Shown piece after piece: positions 8,500 through 15,558 of a DNA stretch of 40,976 nt. Both the position numbers and the translations under genes were made by a program. The notes beneath the pieces were generated by a model. It did no database searches. It was not told the origin of the DNA and saw nothing but the letters and a program-made list of their open reading frames with translations. Positions within the stretch are counted from its first letter, which is position 1. The number at the start of each line of letters is the position of its first letter. Origin of the DNA: Aurantimonas coralicida. Its GTDB lineage: Bacteria; Pseudomonadota; Alphaproteobacteria; Rhizobiales; Rhizobiaceae. The stretch covers positions 1-40,976 of the forward strand of contig DRFF01000122.1 of the NCBI GenBank assembly GCA_011050685.1, read 5' to 3'.

Positions 8500-8878
8500 T
8501 CAGCGCACGCACCTCCTGCGCGGGAAGGGACTTGCAGTGCACCGGCCTGAACCAGCCCGTGCGCATCAGATGCGCGATGCCAAGCGCGTCCTTGCGATCC
8601 GTCTTGATGGTCATCGCCTTGAAGGCGGAGCGGACGTGCCGGGTCTCGAGCAACTCGACCGGAAGATCGACTGCCTGCATCGCAGCGTAAAGCCATTGCG
8701 ACAGCGGTCCGGCCTCCAGGCCGATCCGCGCCATCGGCGTGCCGTGTTCGCGGAACCAGGCGATCAGCGCCTCCGGCTCGCTCAGGACCTTCGTTTCCCG
8801 CAGGACGCGCCCCGATCCATCGACGATGCAGACGCTGGTGCTTTCCAAAGACACGTCCAATCCGGCATACTGTTCCAT
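8500..8878 (-). pseudogene. IS110-family transposase, N-terminal fragment
   Basis: From the ATG at 8878, which has GGAGGGA just upstream, the minus strand reads MEQYAGLDVSLESTSVCIVD. It continues through GLEAGPLSQWLYAAM and KTDRKDALGIAHLMRTGWF. This is the DEDD RuvC-like N-terminal half of an IS110-family transposase, with the first catalytic Asp in GLDVS and the Asp of KTDRKDA visible. The frame is lost after AQEVRALTA, where the sequence switches to the IS1380 fragment. The serine-containing C-terminal half is absent. Confidence 0.85.
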
Positions 8879-9105
8879 GGTCGTCCCTCCGTGATGCTTG
8901 GCGCGCGCGAAAGCACGACGCCGTTGATTGAAACAATCATCTTGAGGGACGACCACCTTACCGCCAAGTCTGGCTCGAACGGCTCGCTCGGCGCCGGCCC
9001 GTTACCCCATCTAGATTGGCAGTTAATGGGCGTAATCCGTCGCTCAGGCGCTGCTATAGGCCTCGTAAAAGACAAAGCTTTGAAAGCTGTGGGGTAGCAG
9101 CGAGG

Positions 9106-9903
9106 TCACTGAGGCGCAGGCGGCCGCCACATCACAGTTCTCGAAAGCCATTCCTTGCCCTGTAAGAGAGAATCTTTTTGGGATTCGTTTTTGGGTGTCA
9201 GGAATGTCACCCTATGACCTGCAGGCTTTGAAGCGGCAAATGGCTTGAACGGCTCTGTCTCCGCAAGCCAGCGAGCAAGGCCCTTGGTCTCGGCGAAGAA
9301 CGGTAGCGTCTTCTCAGTGATCCTGATGACTAGACCGGTGTGCAGTCCACGAGCGGTGCGGCGGGTCTCAACCTCTAGATAACCCCAACGAACCAAATCG
9401 ACGAGATAACGGCGGATCGTCCGCGCCGACCGAGACATGATCGATCCAAGCGTCGCTTTGCATGTCGATGTCTCGCGTCCCTTCCCGCACCTGGCACGGA
9501 TCACCTGGAGCATGGCTTTGGCGTTCGGGGTCAAGCGATCGTCACGAGCTGCCGTCGTTGCCATAGTGCCGGCATACTGACGGGAGGCGTTTGGAGCGGG
9601 CCGTGAGTGGCGAGGACGAGCCGGCGCAGAAGATCGGGCGGGTGATCCCTTGGCGCGTGTCGGCGGGGCTCCTATGGCGGCAGAACGGCGTTGCGCCTCA
9701 GCAATCGAGATCAGCCCATTTGCTTGGTCCCGCCATATCTTCGCCCGAGCCTCGAATGTCGGCGAGGTCGGTGCAGGCTCTTCAAGGTTGAAAACTCCCT
9801 GCGCAAAACTGCGGACGTCCTCACCCCTCCACAACGTTTCCGCAGAGCAGGCACGTCCGAGCGCTCGCACGCCAGCAGGCGCACGCCATTGATGTTCCGT
9901 CAT
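9106..9903 (-). CDS. Winged-helix DNA-binding protein, putative plasmid replication initiator
   Basis: The 265-residue protein has a short N-terminal domain (AKIWRDQANGLISIAEAQRRSAAI), a basic Ala/Pro/Arg linker, and a central winged-helix region. That region reads LTPNAKAMLQVIRARCGKGRE, ATLGSIMSRSARTIRRYLVDLVRWGYLEVETRR and RGLHTGLVIRITEKTLPFFAE. It looks like the helix-turn-helix proteins that serve as initiators or replication regulators on small rhizobial plasmids. The start ATG at 9903 has AAGGA upstream. Three things support a replication role: it lies next to the parA operon, its leader is opposed by a candidate countertranscribed RNA, and no other initiator is intact on the molecule. 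A transcriptional regulator remains possible. Confidence 0.65.
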   Translation of the reverse strand: MTEHQWRAPAGVRALGRACSAETLWRGEDVRSFAQGVFNLEEPAPTSPTFEARAKIWRDQANGLISIAEAQRRSAAIGAPPTRAKGSPARSSAPARPRHSRPAPNASRQYAGTMATTAARDDRLTPNAKAMLQVIRARCGKGRETSTCKATLGSIMSRSARTIRRYLVDLVRWGYLEVETRRTARGLHTGLVIRITEKTLPFFAETKGLARWLAETEPFKPFAASKPAGHRVTFLTPKNESQKDSLLQGKEWLSRTVMWRPPAPQ

Positions 9904-9957
9904 CGTGAATCCTTGCGCGGGGCAAAGCTTCGCCGTGGCGGTGGACCGCGATTTGTA

Positions 9958-9986
9958 TTGACGATGTCGCTGGAGGGCCTTATCCG
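9958..9986 (+). promoter_or_regulatory. Candidate promoter for a countertranscribed RNA
   Basis: A TTGACG box at 9958-9963 is followed after 17 bases by TATCCG at 9981-9986. It faces away from any plus-strand gene but runs across the leader of the minus-strand initiator gene. About 25 bases downstream is a hairpin with a T-run. Confidence 0.45.
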
Positions 9987-9992
9987 TAGAGT

Positions 9993-10048
9993 TGCTTATT
10001 TCACTTCGGAAAGGCTCCGCGCGGTCCCCCGCTCGGGGCTTTTTCTTT
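9993..10048 (+). ncRNA. Candidate countertranscribed RNA against the rep leader
   Basis: A transcript from the promoter at 9958-9986 would start near 9993 and end at the hairpin and T-run around 10048, a length of about 55 nt. It is fully complementary to the leader of the minus-strand initiator message, which starts translation at 9903. RNAs of this size, position and terminator type control copy number of rhizobial repABC plasmids. The likeness here is structural only. Confidence 0.45.
10010..10048 (+). terminator. Rho-independent terminator
   Basis: AAAGGCTCCG (10010-10019) can pair with CGGGGCTTTT (10034-10043), giving a 10-bp stem with two G-U pairs, and is followed by TTTTCTTT. A shorter inner hairpin, CCCC with GGGG, is also possible. 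There is no plus-strand protein gene upstream, so it most likely ends a small RNA. Confidence 0.6.
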
Positions 10049-10088
10049 GCCTATAGCGTCCCTCTCTCAGTGGCAGCGGTGTCCGGCA

Positions 10089-10325
10089 TCACGCGGCGCT
10101 CTGCTCAAGCTTCGCGACGTCGACCGGGGTGATTGCGTCGGGATCGGTCCTGGCTATTAGGACGCGGATGGCGTCTGATCGCGAGGCAAGTCCAAGCCGA
10201 TCCTTGATGTCATCGAGGATAGCGATTTCCCGCTGGTACAGCACAGCTTCCGTAGACCGCATCCCCAGCGCCCTGCGGCGTGCCCGAGACTGAGCGGCGT
10301 ATTCGGCCATCTTCTTTTGCGGCAT
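10089..10325 (-). CDS. Small ribbon-helix-helix-like protein near the replication origin
   Basis: The product is 78 residues from the ATG at 10325 (MPQKKMAEYAAQSRARRRALG). A GTG six codons further upstream is an alternative. A basic N-terminal segment is followed by STEAVLYQREIAILDDIKDRLGLASRSDAIRVLIA. That strand-helix-turn-helix pattern is typical of ribbon-helix-helix (Arc/CopG) DNA-binding proteins. It sits between the initiator candidate and the parA operon, transcribed toward the initiator, so a copy-number or partition regulator is the likely role. The operator-like inverted repeats at 10447-10513 lie just upstream and could be its target. I do not recognise a named family member. Confidence 0.6.
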   Translation of the reverse strand: MPQKKMAEYAAQSRARRRALGMRSTEAVLYQREIAILDDIKDRLGLASRSDAIRVLIARTDPDAITPVDVAKLEQSAA

Positions 10326-10446
10326 AGGAATCACTCGTCGCACGTTGACTAGTCAGCCACGCTACCCGAGTCGCGGGAAACCGGCCATGCCCATGGAGAC
10401 AAGGATGGTCAGCTTCGCGCAAGCCCGGGATGGCCTTAAATCCTTC

Positions 10447-10483
10447 GGACCTCTGGAGGATAAAAACCTTTATCCCTAGGTCC
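10447..10483. promoter_or_regulatory. Nested inverted repeats upstream of parA
   Basis: An outer pair, GGACCT at 10447-10452 and AGGTCC at 10478-10483, encloses a perfect inner pair, GGATAAA at 10458-10464 and TTTATCC at 10469-10475. They lie in the gap between the divergent RHH-like gene and parA. They could be an operator or centromere-like site for the partition proteins. Confidence 0.5.
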
Positions 10484-10491
10484 TTCTGCAC

Positions 10492-10513
10492 TTCTAAGGT
10501 TTGTACCTTAGAA
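10492..10513. promoter_or_regulatory. Perfect 9-bp inverted repeat upstream of parA
   Basis: TTCTAAGGT at 10492-10500 and ACCTTAGAA at 10505-10513 are separated by TTGT. The site is 26 bases before the parA start codon. Its position fits autoregulation of the par operon by ParA or its small partner. Confidence 0.55.
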
Positions 10514-10538
10514 TGTTCGAAGTCTAGGAGGAGCTAAG

Positions 10539-11177
10539 GTGCGAACGTATTCGCTGATCTCGCAGAAAGGTGGAGCGGGTAAATCAACGATCATCCGCCA
10601 ACTGGCCGTATTGGCATCCGAGAACGGTCCATCCGTCATCATCGACCGCGACCCACAAGGCACAAGCACGAAGTGGTGGCAGCGCCGACAGGAAACCGAT
10701 CCTCCCTTAAAATATCCAGACCTCTTAACCTCTGAAGGTTTGGACCTAACAAGGGCAGTCAATGCGCTGCACGGCAAGCCCGGCGATTTGTTCATCGACA
10801 CTCGCCCAGCAGTCGCAGAGCCTGAAGCAGAGGCCGCCCGAGTTTCGGATGTTGTCATCGTCCCGGTTCGTCCGTCGCCTGACGATCTAGAAGCAATCGG
10901 CGACACGCTGAAAATTATCCGCCGCCTCGGCAAGCGCGCCATCGTGGTCGTCAACGCAGCCAGGAACGAGGCGAGGGCGACGAGCGCTAGGGCAGCATTA
11001 TCCCGATATCCCGTCCCTGTCTGCCCGCATCATCTGACCGATCGAACAATCTACCTCGATGCAGCTCTTGAGGGTCGAGGAGTGAGCGAGATGCGCGGAG
11101 GCCCTGCAGAAATGGCAACAGCCGAGATCCGAAGAGTTTGGAACTGGATCAGGACGGAAGGAACCAGCCATGAGTAA
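10539..11177 (+). CDS. parA: ParA-family partition ATPase
   Basis: This 212-residue ATPase moves plasmid copies to daughter cells. The deviant Walker A motif KGGAGKST is at residues 10-17 and the Walker A' region is IIDRDPQGT. LFIDTRPAVAE fills the Walker B position, where most ParA proteins have D-P; here it is DTRP. VIVPVRPSPDDLEA follows. There is no N-terminal helix-turn-helix, so it belongs to the short (type Ib-like) ParA group, whose small partner binds DNA instead. The start is GTG at 10539 with TAGGAGGAG immediately upstream. The last 8 bases overlap the partner gene. Inverted repeats just upstream are likely operator or centromere sites. Confidence 0.93.
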   Translation: MRTYSLISQKGGAGKSTIIRQLAVLASENGPSVIIDRDPQGTSTKWWQRRQETDPPLKYPDLLTSEGLDLTRAVNALHGKPGDLFIDTRPAVAEPEAEAARVSDVVIVPVRPSPDDLEAIGDTLKIIRRLGKRAIVVVNAARNEARATSARAALSRYPVPVCPHHLTDRTIYLDAALEGRGVSEMRGGPAEMATAEIRRVWNWIRTEGTSHE

Positions 11178-11475
11178 GAAGGGACGAAACCTGGCCGACC
11201 TTATCGGAGGCTTTGAGGACGAACCGCAGGAAGCCGCGCCCGCGAACGAACCAGCACCACAGCAAACGACCGAACCGCCGCGCATCGTCCCACTGAGTGT
11301 TTTGGTCGCTACCGAGGACCGGCGCCGGATGCGTCAGCTATCGCTTGATACCGGGCTATCGTTGCAGAAATTAGGTCATGAAGCTTGGAATATGCTCCTG
11401 CAGTCGCGAGGCCTTGAGCCACTTTCACCCGTGACGGCCAACGTGCCGAGCGGAAGGCAAAAGCGATCTATCTGA
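11170..11475 (+). CDS. Small partner of ParA (centromere-binding protein candidate)
   Basis: This 101-residue protein overlaps the end of parA by 8 bases. It has a flexible, acidic and proline-rich N-terminal part (EDEPQEAAPANEPAPQQTTE) and a C-terminal DNA-binding-like part. The latter, PLSVLVATEDRRRMRQLSLD followed by TGLSLQKLGHEAWNMLLQSR, has the strand-helix-helix look of a ribbon-helix-helix fold. This plan of a short ParA plus a small DNA-binding partner with a disordered tail resembles type Ib partition systems such as ParF-ParG. The function is inferred from gene order and shape. Confidence 0.75.
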   Translation: MSKKGRNLADLIGGFEDEPQEAAPANEPAPQQTTEPPRIVPLSVLVATEDRRRMRQLSLDTGLSLQKLGHEAWNMLLQSRGLEPLSPVTANVPSGRQKRSI

Positions 11476-11569
11476 ATGTTTAGTCAGAGCCTCAGTGTCC
11501 GTTCTGGCCTCTGCAGGGGAGTCCACAATGCGGGCTCCCCTTCTCATCGTCGCCTGGGAGTTGCCCAGA

Positions 11570-12050
11570 ATGGATTTGACGCCGAAGCGGAGGGCAGATG
11601 CCCGCCCTTCGGAGAAGAAGATGCTTTCTCACCAGCTTCGAAAAGCGGTAACAGACTGCCAGAGATCGCAGCTCCCGCGTGTCTCCTCAGCAATCTGGAA
11701 GGCCTACGCCGCCGGTCGGCTGTCCGACGCCGAGGCCGAAACTCTCTCAGCGCTGATCGAGACCAGGAAAATCGGACCAGCGCCGAAACCTGGACGACAC
11801 CGGATAGGTTCGCAGCCCAGAACGCCAGAGAGCCTTTAGAGACGTCGTCGGTGGGCCGCTGCCGGTCGAATGCCGCCAAAGATAGCTGCACATTTCACAA
11901 TGGGAGAGGGGGCCGTCTTGGCCCTCATCGGCGCAGAGGTGACCAAGCGAGGAGATTGCCGATCGCCTATCGGTCAAATTGCAGCCGTCGCAGGCGTCTG
12001 TGTTTCGACCGCTCGGAATGCGCTTCGCAAAGCCAGAGTGCTAGGGTTGC
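11570..12050 (+). pseudogene. Replication-type winged-helix gene interrupted by an in-frame amber stop
   Basis: From the ATG at 11570 the frame encodes MDLTPKRRADARPSEKK and then AIWKAYAAGRLSDAEAETLSALIETRK. This is the same short domain that opens the initiator candidate at 9903 (IWRDQANGLISIAEAQRRSAAI). A TAG at 11837-11839 interrupts it. The very next codons in the same frame give RRRRWAAAGRMPPKIAAHFT, GEGAVLALIGAEVTKRGDC and AGVCVSTARNALRKARVLGLL, the winged-helix part of this family. A single base change from GAG would restore the gene. After about 12050 it is replaced by an IS3 fragment, so the C-terminus is also lost. Confidence 0.75.
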
Positions 12051-12052
12051 TG

Positions 12053-12214
12053 ACGGCGTTTGTCGAGCCAGCGACGCAGCGTCGAAAACCCGATACCGAG
12101 GTCCTCCGCGATCTCGCACTGCGTTCGCCCGCTCGTCTCGACCAGACGCACGGCCTCCGTCTCGAATCCTTGCCGAACCGACGATGTGGCTTGCCCGAAT
12201 GCTCCTCCTTCCAT
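12053..12214 (-). pseudogene. IS3-family OrfA fragment
   Basis: From ATG at 12214 the minus strand reads MEGGAFGQATSSVRQGFETE, then AVRLVETSGRTQCEIAEDLG and IGFSTLRRWLDKRR. This is the helix-turn-helix start of an IS3-type OrfA. It ends at the junction with the winged-helix pseudogene. There is no OrfB and no terminal repeat. Confidence 0.7.
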
Positions 12215-12450
12215 CAGAGAGCTCTCCAGTTTTGCGAGGCAAGTCCACGGTCGTCTCCACCGCCATTCGGATCGCGTGTCGTTTCGCGAGGGGGTTCAAG
12301 GGTGGCTTGGGCGCCAGGATAACAATATCCGCTGCCCATCCACCCCACGAGCGCCAGCACGAACAGCGTCGCAATCCAGCCGGCGCGCGACTTTGCTTCG
12401 TGTTGAGGTTTCACGACAGGATGCTCCGGAGCGATCTGGTCAGCTGACAT
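12214..12450 (-). pseudogene. N-terminal fragment of a membrane-anchored protein, probably an efflux adaptor
   Basis: The reading frame starts with MSADQIAPEHPVVKPQHEAK, followed by one transmembrane segment, AGWIATLFVLALVGWMGSGY, and then loses sense (Arg/Pro-rich residues to a stop). Its ATG overlaps the end of the MarR-type gene. A MarR regulator followed by a protein with a short cytoplasmic tail and one membrane anchor is the usual start of an RND or EmrAB efflux operon. The remainder is missing, with IS3 sequence in its place. The efflux call is inference from order and topology only. Confidence 0.5.
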
Positions 12451-13036
12451 GCTCGCCCGACGGCTCGCGTGCGCAGAGTTTGGTCGTCAAATCCGCCAAG
12501 GAGGCGACGGCCGTTTCAAAAAAGTGCTCGGCCTCCTGCAGGCGGGCATCTTCGCGGGTGGCATTCGAGGGAAGGCTGGCGCGGGCCTCGGCGATACTCT
12601 TCAGGGTCTCTCCCATGCGCGCGGCGACCCCCCGCATCATATTGACATAGGGCTGCTCGGCCAGGCGGAAGAAATCCTGACGCTCGCCTTCCATCGATAC
12701 GCGCTCGATCAGCCCCTTGGCCTCAATGAGCCGCGAGTTCGTGCTGATCGAGCCACGGCTGACACCCAGCCGGTGCGCCAAATCTCCGAAGCTGATTGGT
12801 TCAAGCTCGAGGATCATGAGCCCGAAGAGGCGCCCGGCGATGCGGGGCAGACCTTCCGTTTCCATGTGCGTACCCATCTGATCGATGAAGCGCTTGCGCA
12901 CTTCTTCTAGGCCCAATCGGCCCGAAGCTGCCGTTTCGGCCAACTTGAGGAACGATAGGTGAACGCGGTTTCCTGACGAGTCGAGCCAATCGTCCGTTTG
13001 TCTCATAATGCTGAAGCGAGGGCCTTTGCCATACAT
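12440..13036 (-). CDS. MarR/GbsR-type transcriptional regulator fused at its start to a transposon end
   Basis: The 198-residue frame holds a winged-helix regulator. Its recognisable part runs from EEVRKRFIDQMGTHMETEGLP through RIAGRLFGLMILELEPISFG and LAHRLGVSRGSISTNSRLIE to a C-terminal helical segment. Similar regulators of this family begin within a few residues of this point. The first 42 codons here (MYGKGPRFSIMRQTDD...LAETAASGRLG) are translated from a Tn3-type end at 12910-12969 and the DNA beside it. The transposon has therefore landed at or near the original start codon and may now supply start and promoter. A downstream GTG in EEVRKR is another possible start. It overlaps the truncated membrane protein by 11 bases. 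Confidence 0.7.
   Translation of the reverse strand: MYGKGPRFSIMRQTDDWLDSSGNRVHLSFLKLAETAASGRLGLEEVRKRFIDQMGTHMETEGLPRIAGRLFGLMILELEPISFGDLAHRLGVSRGSISTNSRLIEAKGLIERVSMEGERQDFFRLAEQPYVNMMRGVAARMGETLKSIAEARASLPSNATREDARLQEAEHFFETAVASLADLTTKLCAREPSGEHVS
12910..12969 (+). repeat. Tn3-type transposon end, third copy
   Basis: The 40 bases starting GGCCCAATCGGCCCGAAGCT match the two ends of the mini element at 31800-32481. The match with its left end continues for about 18 more bases (GAACGATAGGTGAACG against GAACGATGGGTGAACG). It is oriented as a left end, with a resolvase gene following at 13116. Confidence 0.75.
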
Positions 13037-13115
13037 AGACAGAATGACGGGTTTAATGACAAACTCGGCTGAGTTCGAGCCTGCGGTTCGATTTGCTCCA
13101 TAAACGAGCGTCTAT

Positions 13116-13742
13116 GTGACAATTCTCATCGGATATGTTCGCGTCTCCAAGGCGGATGGAAGCCAGGTCCATGATCTCCAGCGCGATGCTCTCATCGCCG
13201 CAGATGTGGCGGCCGATCAGATCTACGAGGACAGCGCGTCTGGCCGTCGTGACGATCGGCCGGGACTGGAAGCCTGCCTGAAAGCCTTGCGACCCGACGA
13301 CACGCTGGTCGTTTGGAAGCTGGATCGGCTCGGACGCAACCTTCGCCACCTCGTCAATACGGTGTCGGACCTGACGGCGCGCGGCATTGGCTTCAAGGTC
13401 CTGGCCGGACAAGGGGCCTCGATCGACACGACGACAGCCAATGGGCGCCTGGTGTTTGCGATCTTCGCCGGGCTCGCCGAGTTCGAGCGCGATCTGATCG
13501 TGGAGCGGACCAAGGCCGGCCTGGCGTCGGCTCGCGCTCGAGGCCGCAATGGCGGGCGACCATTTAAGATGACCCCGGCAAAGCTGCGGCTTGCCCAGGC
13601 GGCGATGGCGCAGCCGGAAACGAAGGTGTCGGACCTCTGCGAAGAACTCGGCGTCACGCGGCAAACGCTCTACCGCTTCGTTGATCCGACAGGAAAGCTC
13701 CGGACGGACGGCATAAAACTGCTGGCAGCAAGTCGCCGTTAG
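13116..13742 (+). CDS. tnpR: Serine resolvase of a second, broken Tn3-type element
   Basis: This is an intact 208-residue serine recombinase. It has GYVRVS with catalytic Ser11, VVWKLDRLGRNLRHLVNTV, TANGRLVFAIFAGLAEFERDLI and a C-terminal helix-turn-helix (VSDLCEELGVTRQTLYRFV). The start is GTG at 13116. It is clearly different from the resolvase at 6131. A Tn3-type end lies about 150 bases upstream, and a C-terminal scrap of a Tn3 transposase lies just downstream in the opposite direction. It is therefore the surviving resolvase of an otherwise deleted transposon. The 200 bases before it presumably hold its res site. Confidence 0.88.
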   Translation: MTILIGYVRVSKADGSQVHDLQRDALIAADVAADQIYEDSASGRRDDRPGLEACLKALRPDDTLVVWKLDRLGRNLRHLVNTVSDLTARGIGFKVLAGQGASIDTTTANGRLVFAIFAGLAEFERDLIVERTKAGLASARARGRNGGRPFKMTPAKLRLAQAAMAQPETKVSDLCEELGVTRQTLYRFVDPTGKLRTDGIKLLAASRR

Positions 13743-13753
13743 ATGCTTCGGGT

Positions 13754-13842
13754 TCAAGCGGCCCGACGCTCAAAATCGATGCGATCGTTCATGTCGAGAT
13801 CGAAGCGGCCATAGGGGTTGGTATGACCGTAGATCAGCGGGT
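13754..13842 (-). pseudogene. Tn3-family transposase, C-terminal fragment
   Basis: The minus strand reads NPLIYGHTNPYGRFDLDMND and RIDFERRAA, then TGA at 13754-13756. This resembles the last residues of Tn3-family transposases that end in H-N-YG-F-LD. The fragment is cut at about 13842 by an IS110-type gene. It faces the resolvase at 13116. Confidence 0.55.
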
Positions 13843-14469
13843 TCAGGCCGCGAGCCGCTCTCGCCTGTCGCGATGCAGCGGCTCATATCCGGAGATGCCC
13901 TGGGCGAATAACAGCCCCTTGACCCGGTTGACGTGCCGGACCCGCTCGTTGATCAGCACTTTGCGTTCGCGACTGACGCGGCGGTTATCTTCCTCTTCAG
14001 GCGTCGGCACTTTGACCATCGCACAAACTCGCGGTTCGCCGCGCTTGTAGGCCAGCAGCGCACGGATCAGCGCTTCGCCGTCAATCCTGTCGGTCTTCGC
14101 CCGCCGGCGTCGACGCGAGGTCGCAATCGAAGCAGGATCGACGACGTGACTTTCAAGCCCTTCAGCTCGCAGCACACGATGGATCCAAAATCCGTCGAGA
14201 CCAGCCTCCTGGATCAAGATGATCGGAAAGCACTGACCCGTTCGCGCCTGCGCTTTCTCCCGAAGCTGCGAAAAGCGCGCGAGCAGCCCGGCAATGTCGC
14301 CGCCGCGCACGGCATGCTTCGACATCTTATCTCCGTTGCCGGGCGACAGCGACGTGATCAGCCAGTTCGATCGGCTCAATTCCATTGAGACGAAAATCGC
14401 ACCAAGATCGGTGCGGATGGCGGTCGGTTCTTCGGGGCGGTCAGCTACGAATTGCATGGTCGTCTCCAA
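13843..14469 (-). pseudogene. IS110-family transposase, truncated
   Basis: The 208-residue frame (METTMQFVADRPEEPTAIRT) contains AIFVSMELSRSNWLITSLSP, LIQEAGLDGFWIHRVLRAEG, DPASIATSRRRRRAKTDRID and a basic region ending LLFAQGISGYEP. This is the N-terminal DEDD half of an IS110-type transposase. It stops shortly after RDRRERLAA, where Tn3 transposase sequence begins. About half the normal length, including the C-terminal domain with the catalytic serine, is missing. Confidence 0.85.
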
Positions 14470-14680
14470 GTGGTCGGTTCAACAACACCACTCTGTCAGA
14501 GAGCGGGCCGCTATCCACTCACCCCATGGGATCTACTTTCTCACCGCCCTACACATGCTGCGTAGCGAAAATGTCACTCCTTCGACCAAGATAGCGGAGA
14601 TTAAAAATGATGCAGTTTCGGACGATCAAACTCCGATCTAGTATGGGAGATATATCCTCACCGACCAGCTGCGAGTCTTC
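14470..14680. other. Intergenic region upstream of the PagL-like gene
   Basis: No gene could be supported here. The stretch is noticeably AT-richer than the rest of the replicon (for example GAGATTAAAAATGATGCAG) and probably holds the IS110 end and the promoter of the downstream deacylase gene. No clear -35/-10 pair or repeat stands out. Confidence 0.4.
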
Positions 14681-15262
14681 ATGCGAACTTCAACTCAACT
14701 CGCCGCAATGGTCGCTTTCTTGGCCCTTGGCTCGTACTCGGCGGCGGCTGGTGAGGCTGGCTTCTTAGGCGGCATCGACATCGGCAAGAACGCCGCGCGC
14801 TACGAAGTGCGTGCCGGCGGGGCGGCCTATGATGTTGGACCGTTTACGCCGGATACCTTCGACGGCGGCGTCATCAACGGCGAGGTACTAGCACCCTCGC
14901 CAGCCTTCCTCGCCGTCCTCGGCTCGCCGCGGCCCTATATCGGCACCGACATAGCCATCTCGGACGATCCGATCGACGTCTTTTATGCCGGCCTGAACTG
15001 GGAAGCCTACCTGACCGACCGCTTCTACCTCGGCTTCAGCTTGGGCGGTTCGGTCAACACCGATCAAAAGAAGCGCAACGACGAGGGCGAACTTCGCGAT
15101 CTCGGCTCGCCCGTGCTGTTCCATCTCCAGGCCAGTGCCGGCTTAGATTTCACCCGCGATATTGGCATGCAGGTCTATCTAAACCATATTTCCAACGCCA
15201 ACCTCGCTTCGTCGAATGACGGCCTCGAGAGCACTGGCGTGCGATTGATTTATCGTTTCTGA
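14681..15262 (+). CDS. pagL: PagL-type lipid A 3-O-deacylase (acyloxyacyl hydrolase)
   Basis: This is a 193-residue outer-membrane protein with a signal peptide (MRTSTQLAAMVAFLALGSYSAAAG). It ends in an aromatic residue (IYRF) as beta-barrel proteins do. PagL removes the 3-O-linked acyl chain from lipid A and so alters the cell surface. The motif LNHISNANLASSNDGLES places His169, Ser171 and Glu183 at the same spacing (+2, +14) as the His-Ser-Glu triad of PagL. Alternating strands such as FYAGLNWEAYLTDRFYLGFSLGG fit a small barrel. The gene is flanked by IS110 and IS630 debris, so it probably moved in with mobile DNA. A perfect 13-bp palindrome follows the stop. Confidence 0.85.
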   Translation: MRTSTQLAAMVAFLALGSYSAAAGEAGFLGGIDIGKNAARYEVRAGGAAYDVGPFTPDTFDGGVINGEVLAPSPAFLAVLGSPRPYIGTDIAISDDPIDVFYAGLNWEAYLTDRFYLGFSLGGSVNTDQKKRNDEGELRDLGSPVLFHLQASAGLDFTRDIGMQVYLNHISNANLASSNDGLESTGVRLIYRF

Positions 15263-15281
15263 CGTTCTGGTATGGCCCGTA

Positions 15282-15310
15282 CTGAAACAGAATTAGCAAT
15301 TCTGTTTCAG
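15282..15310. repeat. Perfect palindrome (13-bp arms), similar to the one beside the integrase gene
   Basis: CTGAAACAGAATT at 15282-15294 and AATTCTGTTTCAG at 15298-15310 flank AGC. The 11-bp core arms TGAAACAGAAT and ATTCTGTTTCA also occur at 34149-34176, next to the tyrosine recombinase gene. It sits 20 bases after the pagL stop, so a terminator is one reading, but there is no T-run. A recombinase core site is the other. Confidence 0.7.
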
Positions 15311-15410
15311 ATCATAGGTGAGTGTGGAAAAATACTGGGTTAGGCCTTTTGACGCAGAGTGAAAGTGATCCGCGCCCCTGGCTCGACCGTCGCGACCGCG
15401 ACCAGTCGGC

Positions 15411-15545
15411 AACTGGCTGTCGAACCGCATCTTTGCCGACTACGACGACATCATCGCTCACTGCTGCGGCGCCTGGAACAAGCTCGTCGATCAACCGTGG
15501 AAAATCATCTCCATTGGATGCGAGATTGGGCCCGTCCTGAGTTCC
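15411..15545 (+). pseudogene. IS630-family transposase, C-terminal fragment with a frameshift
   Basis: The plus strand reads NWLSNRIFADYDDIIAHCCG and AWNKLVDQPWKIISIG, then needs a one-base shift near 15515 to continue as MRDWAR. This is the well-conserved end of IS630-type transposases (IAHCC-AWNKL-DQPW-I-SIG-RDWA). The rest of the gene is missing. Confidence 0.75.
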
Positions 15546-15558
15546 ATCGCCTTGATCC

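Noticed and set aside
11476-12447. 323-codon plus-strand frame spanning the region after the par operon
   Set aside because: It runs across the amber-broken initiator paralogue, an IS3 fragment and the efflux adaptor remnant, so it cannot be one real protein. Its sequence is Ser/Arg-rich nonsense.
15282-15310. Palindrome after pagL as a simple terminator
   Set aside because: It has no T-run, and the same arms occur beside the recombinase gene, so it is kept as a repeat of uncertain role.
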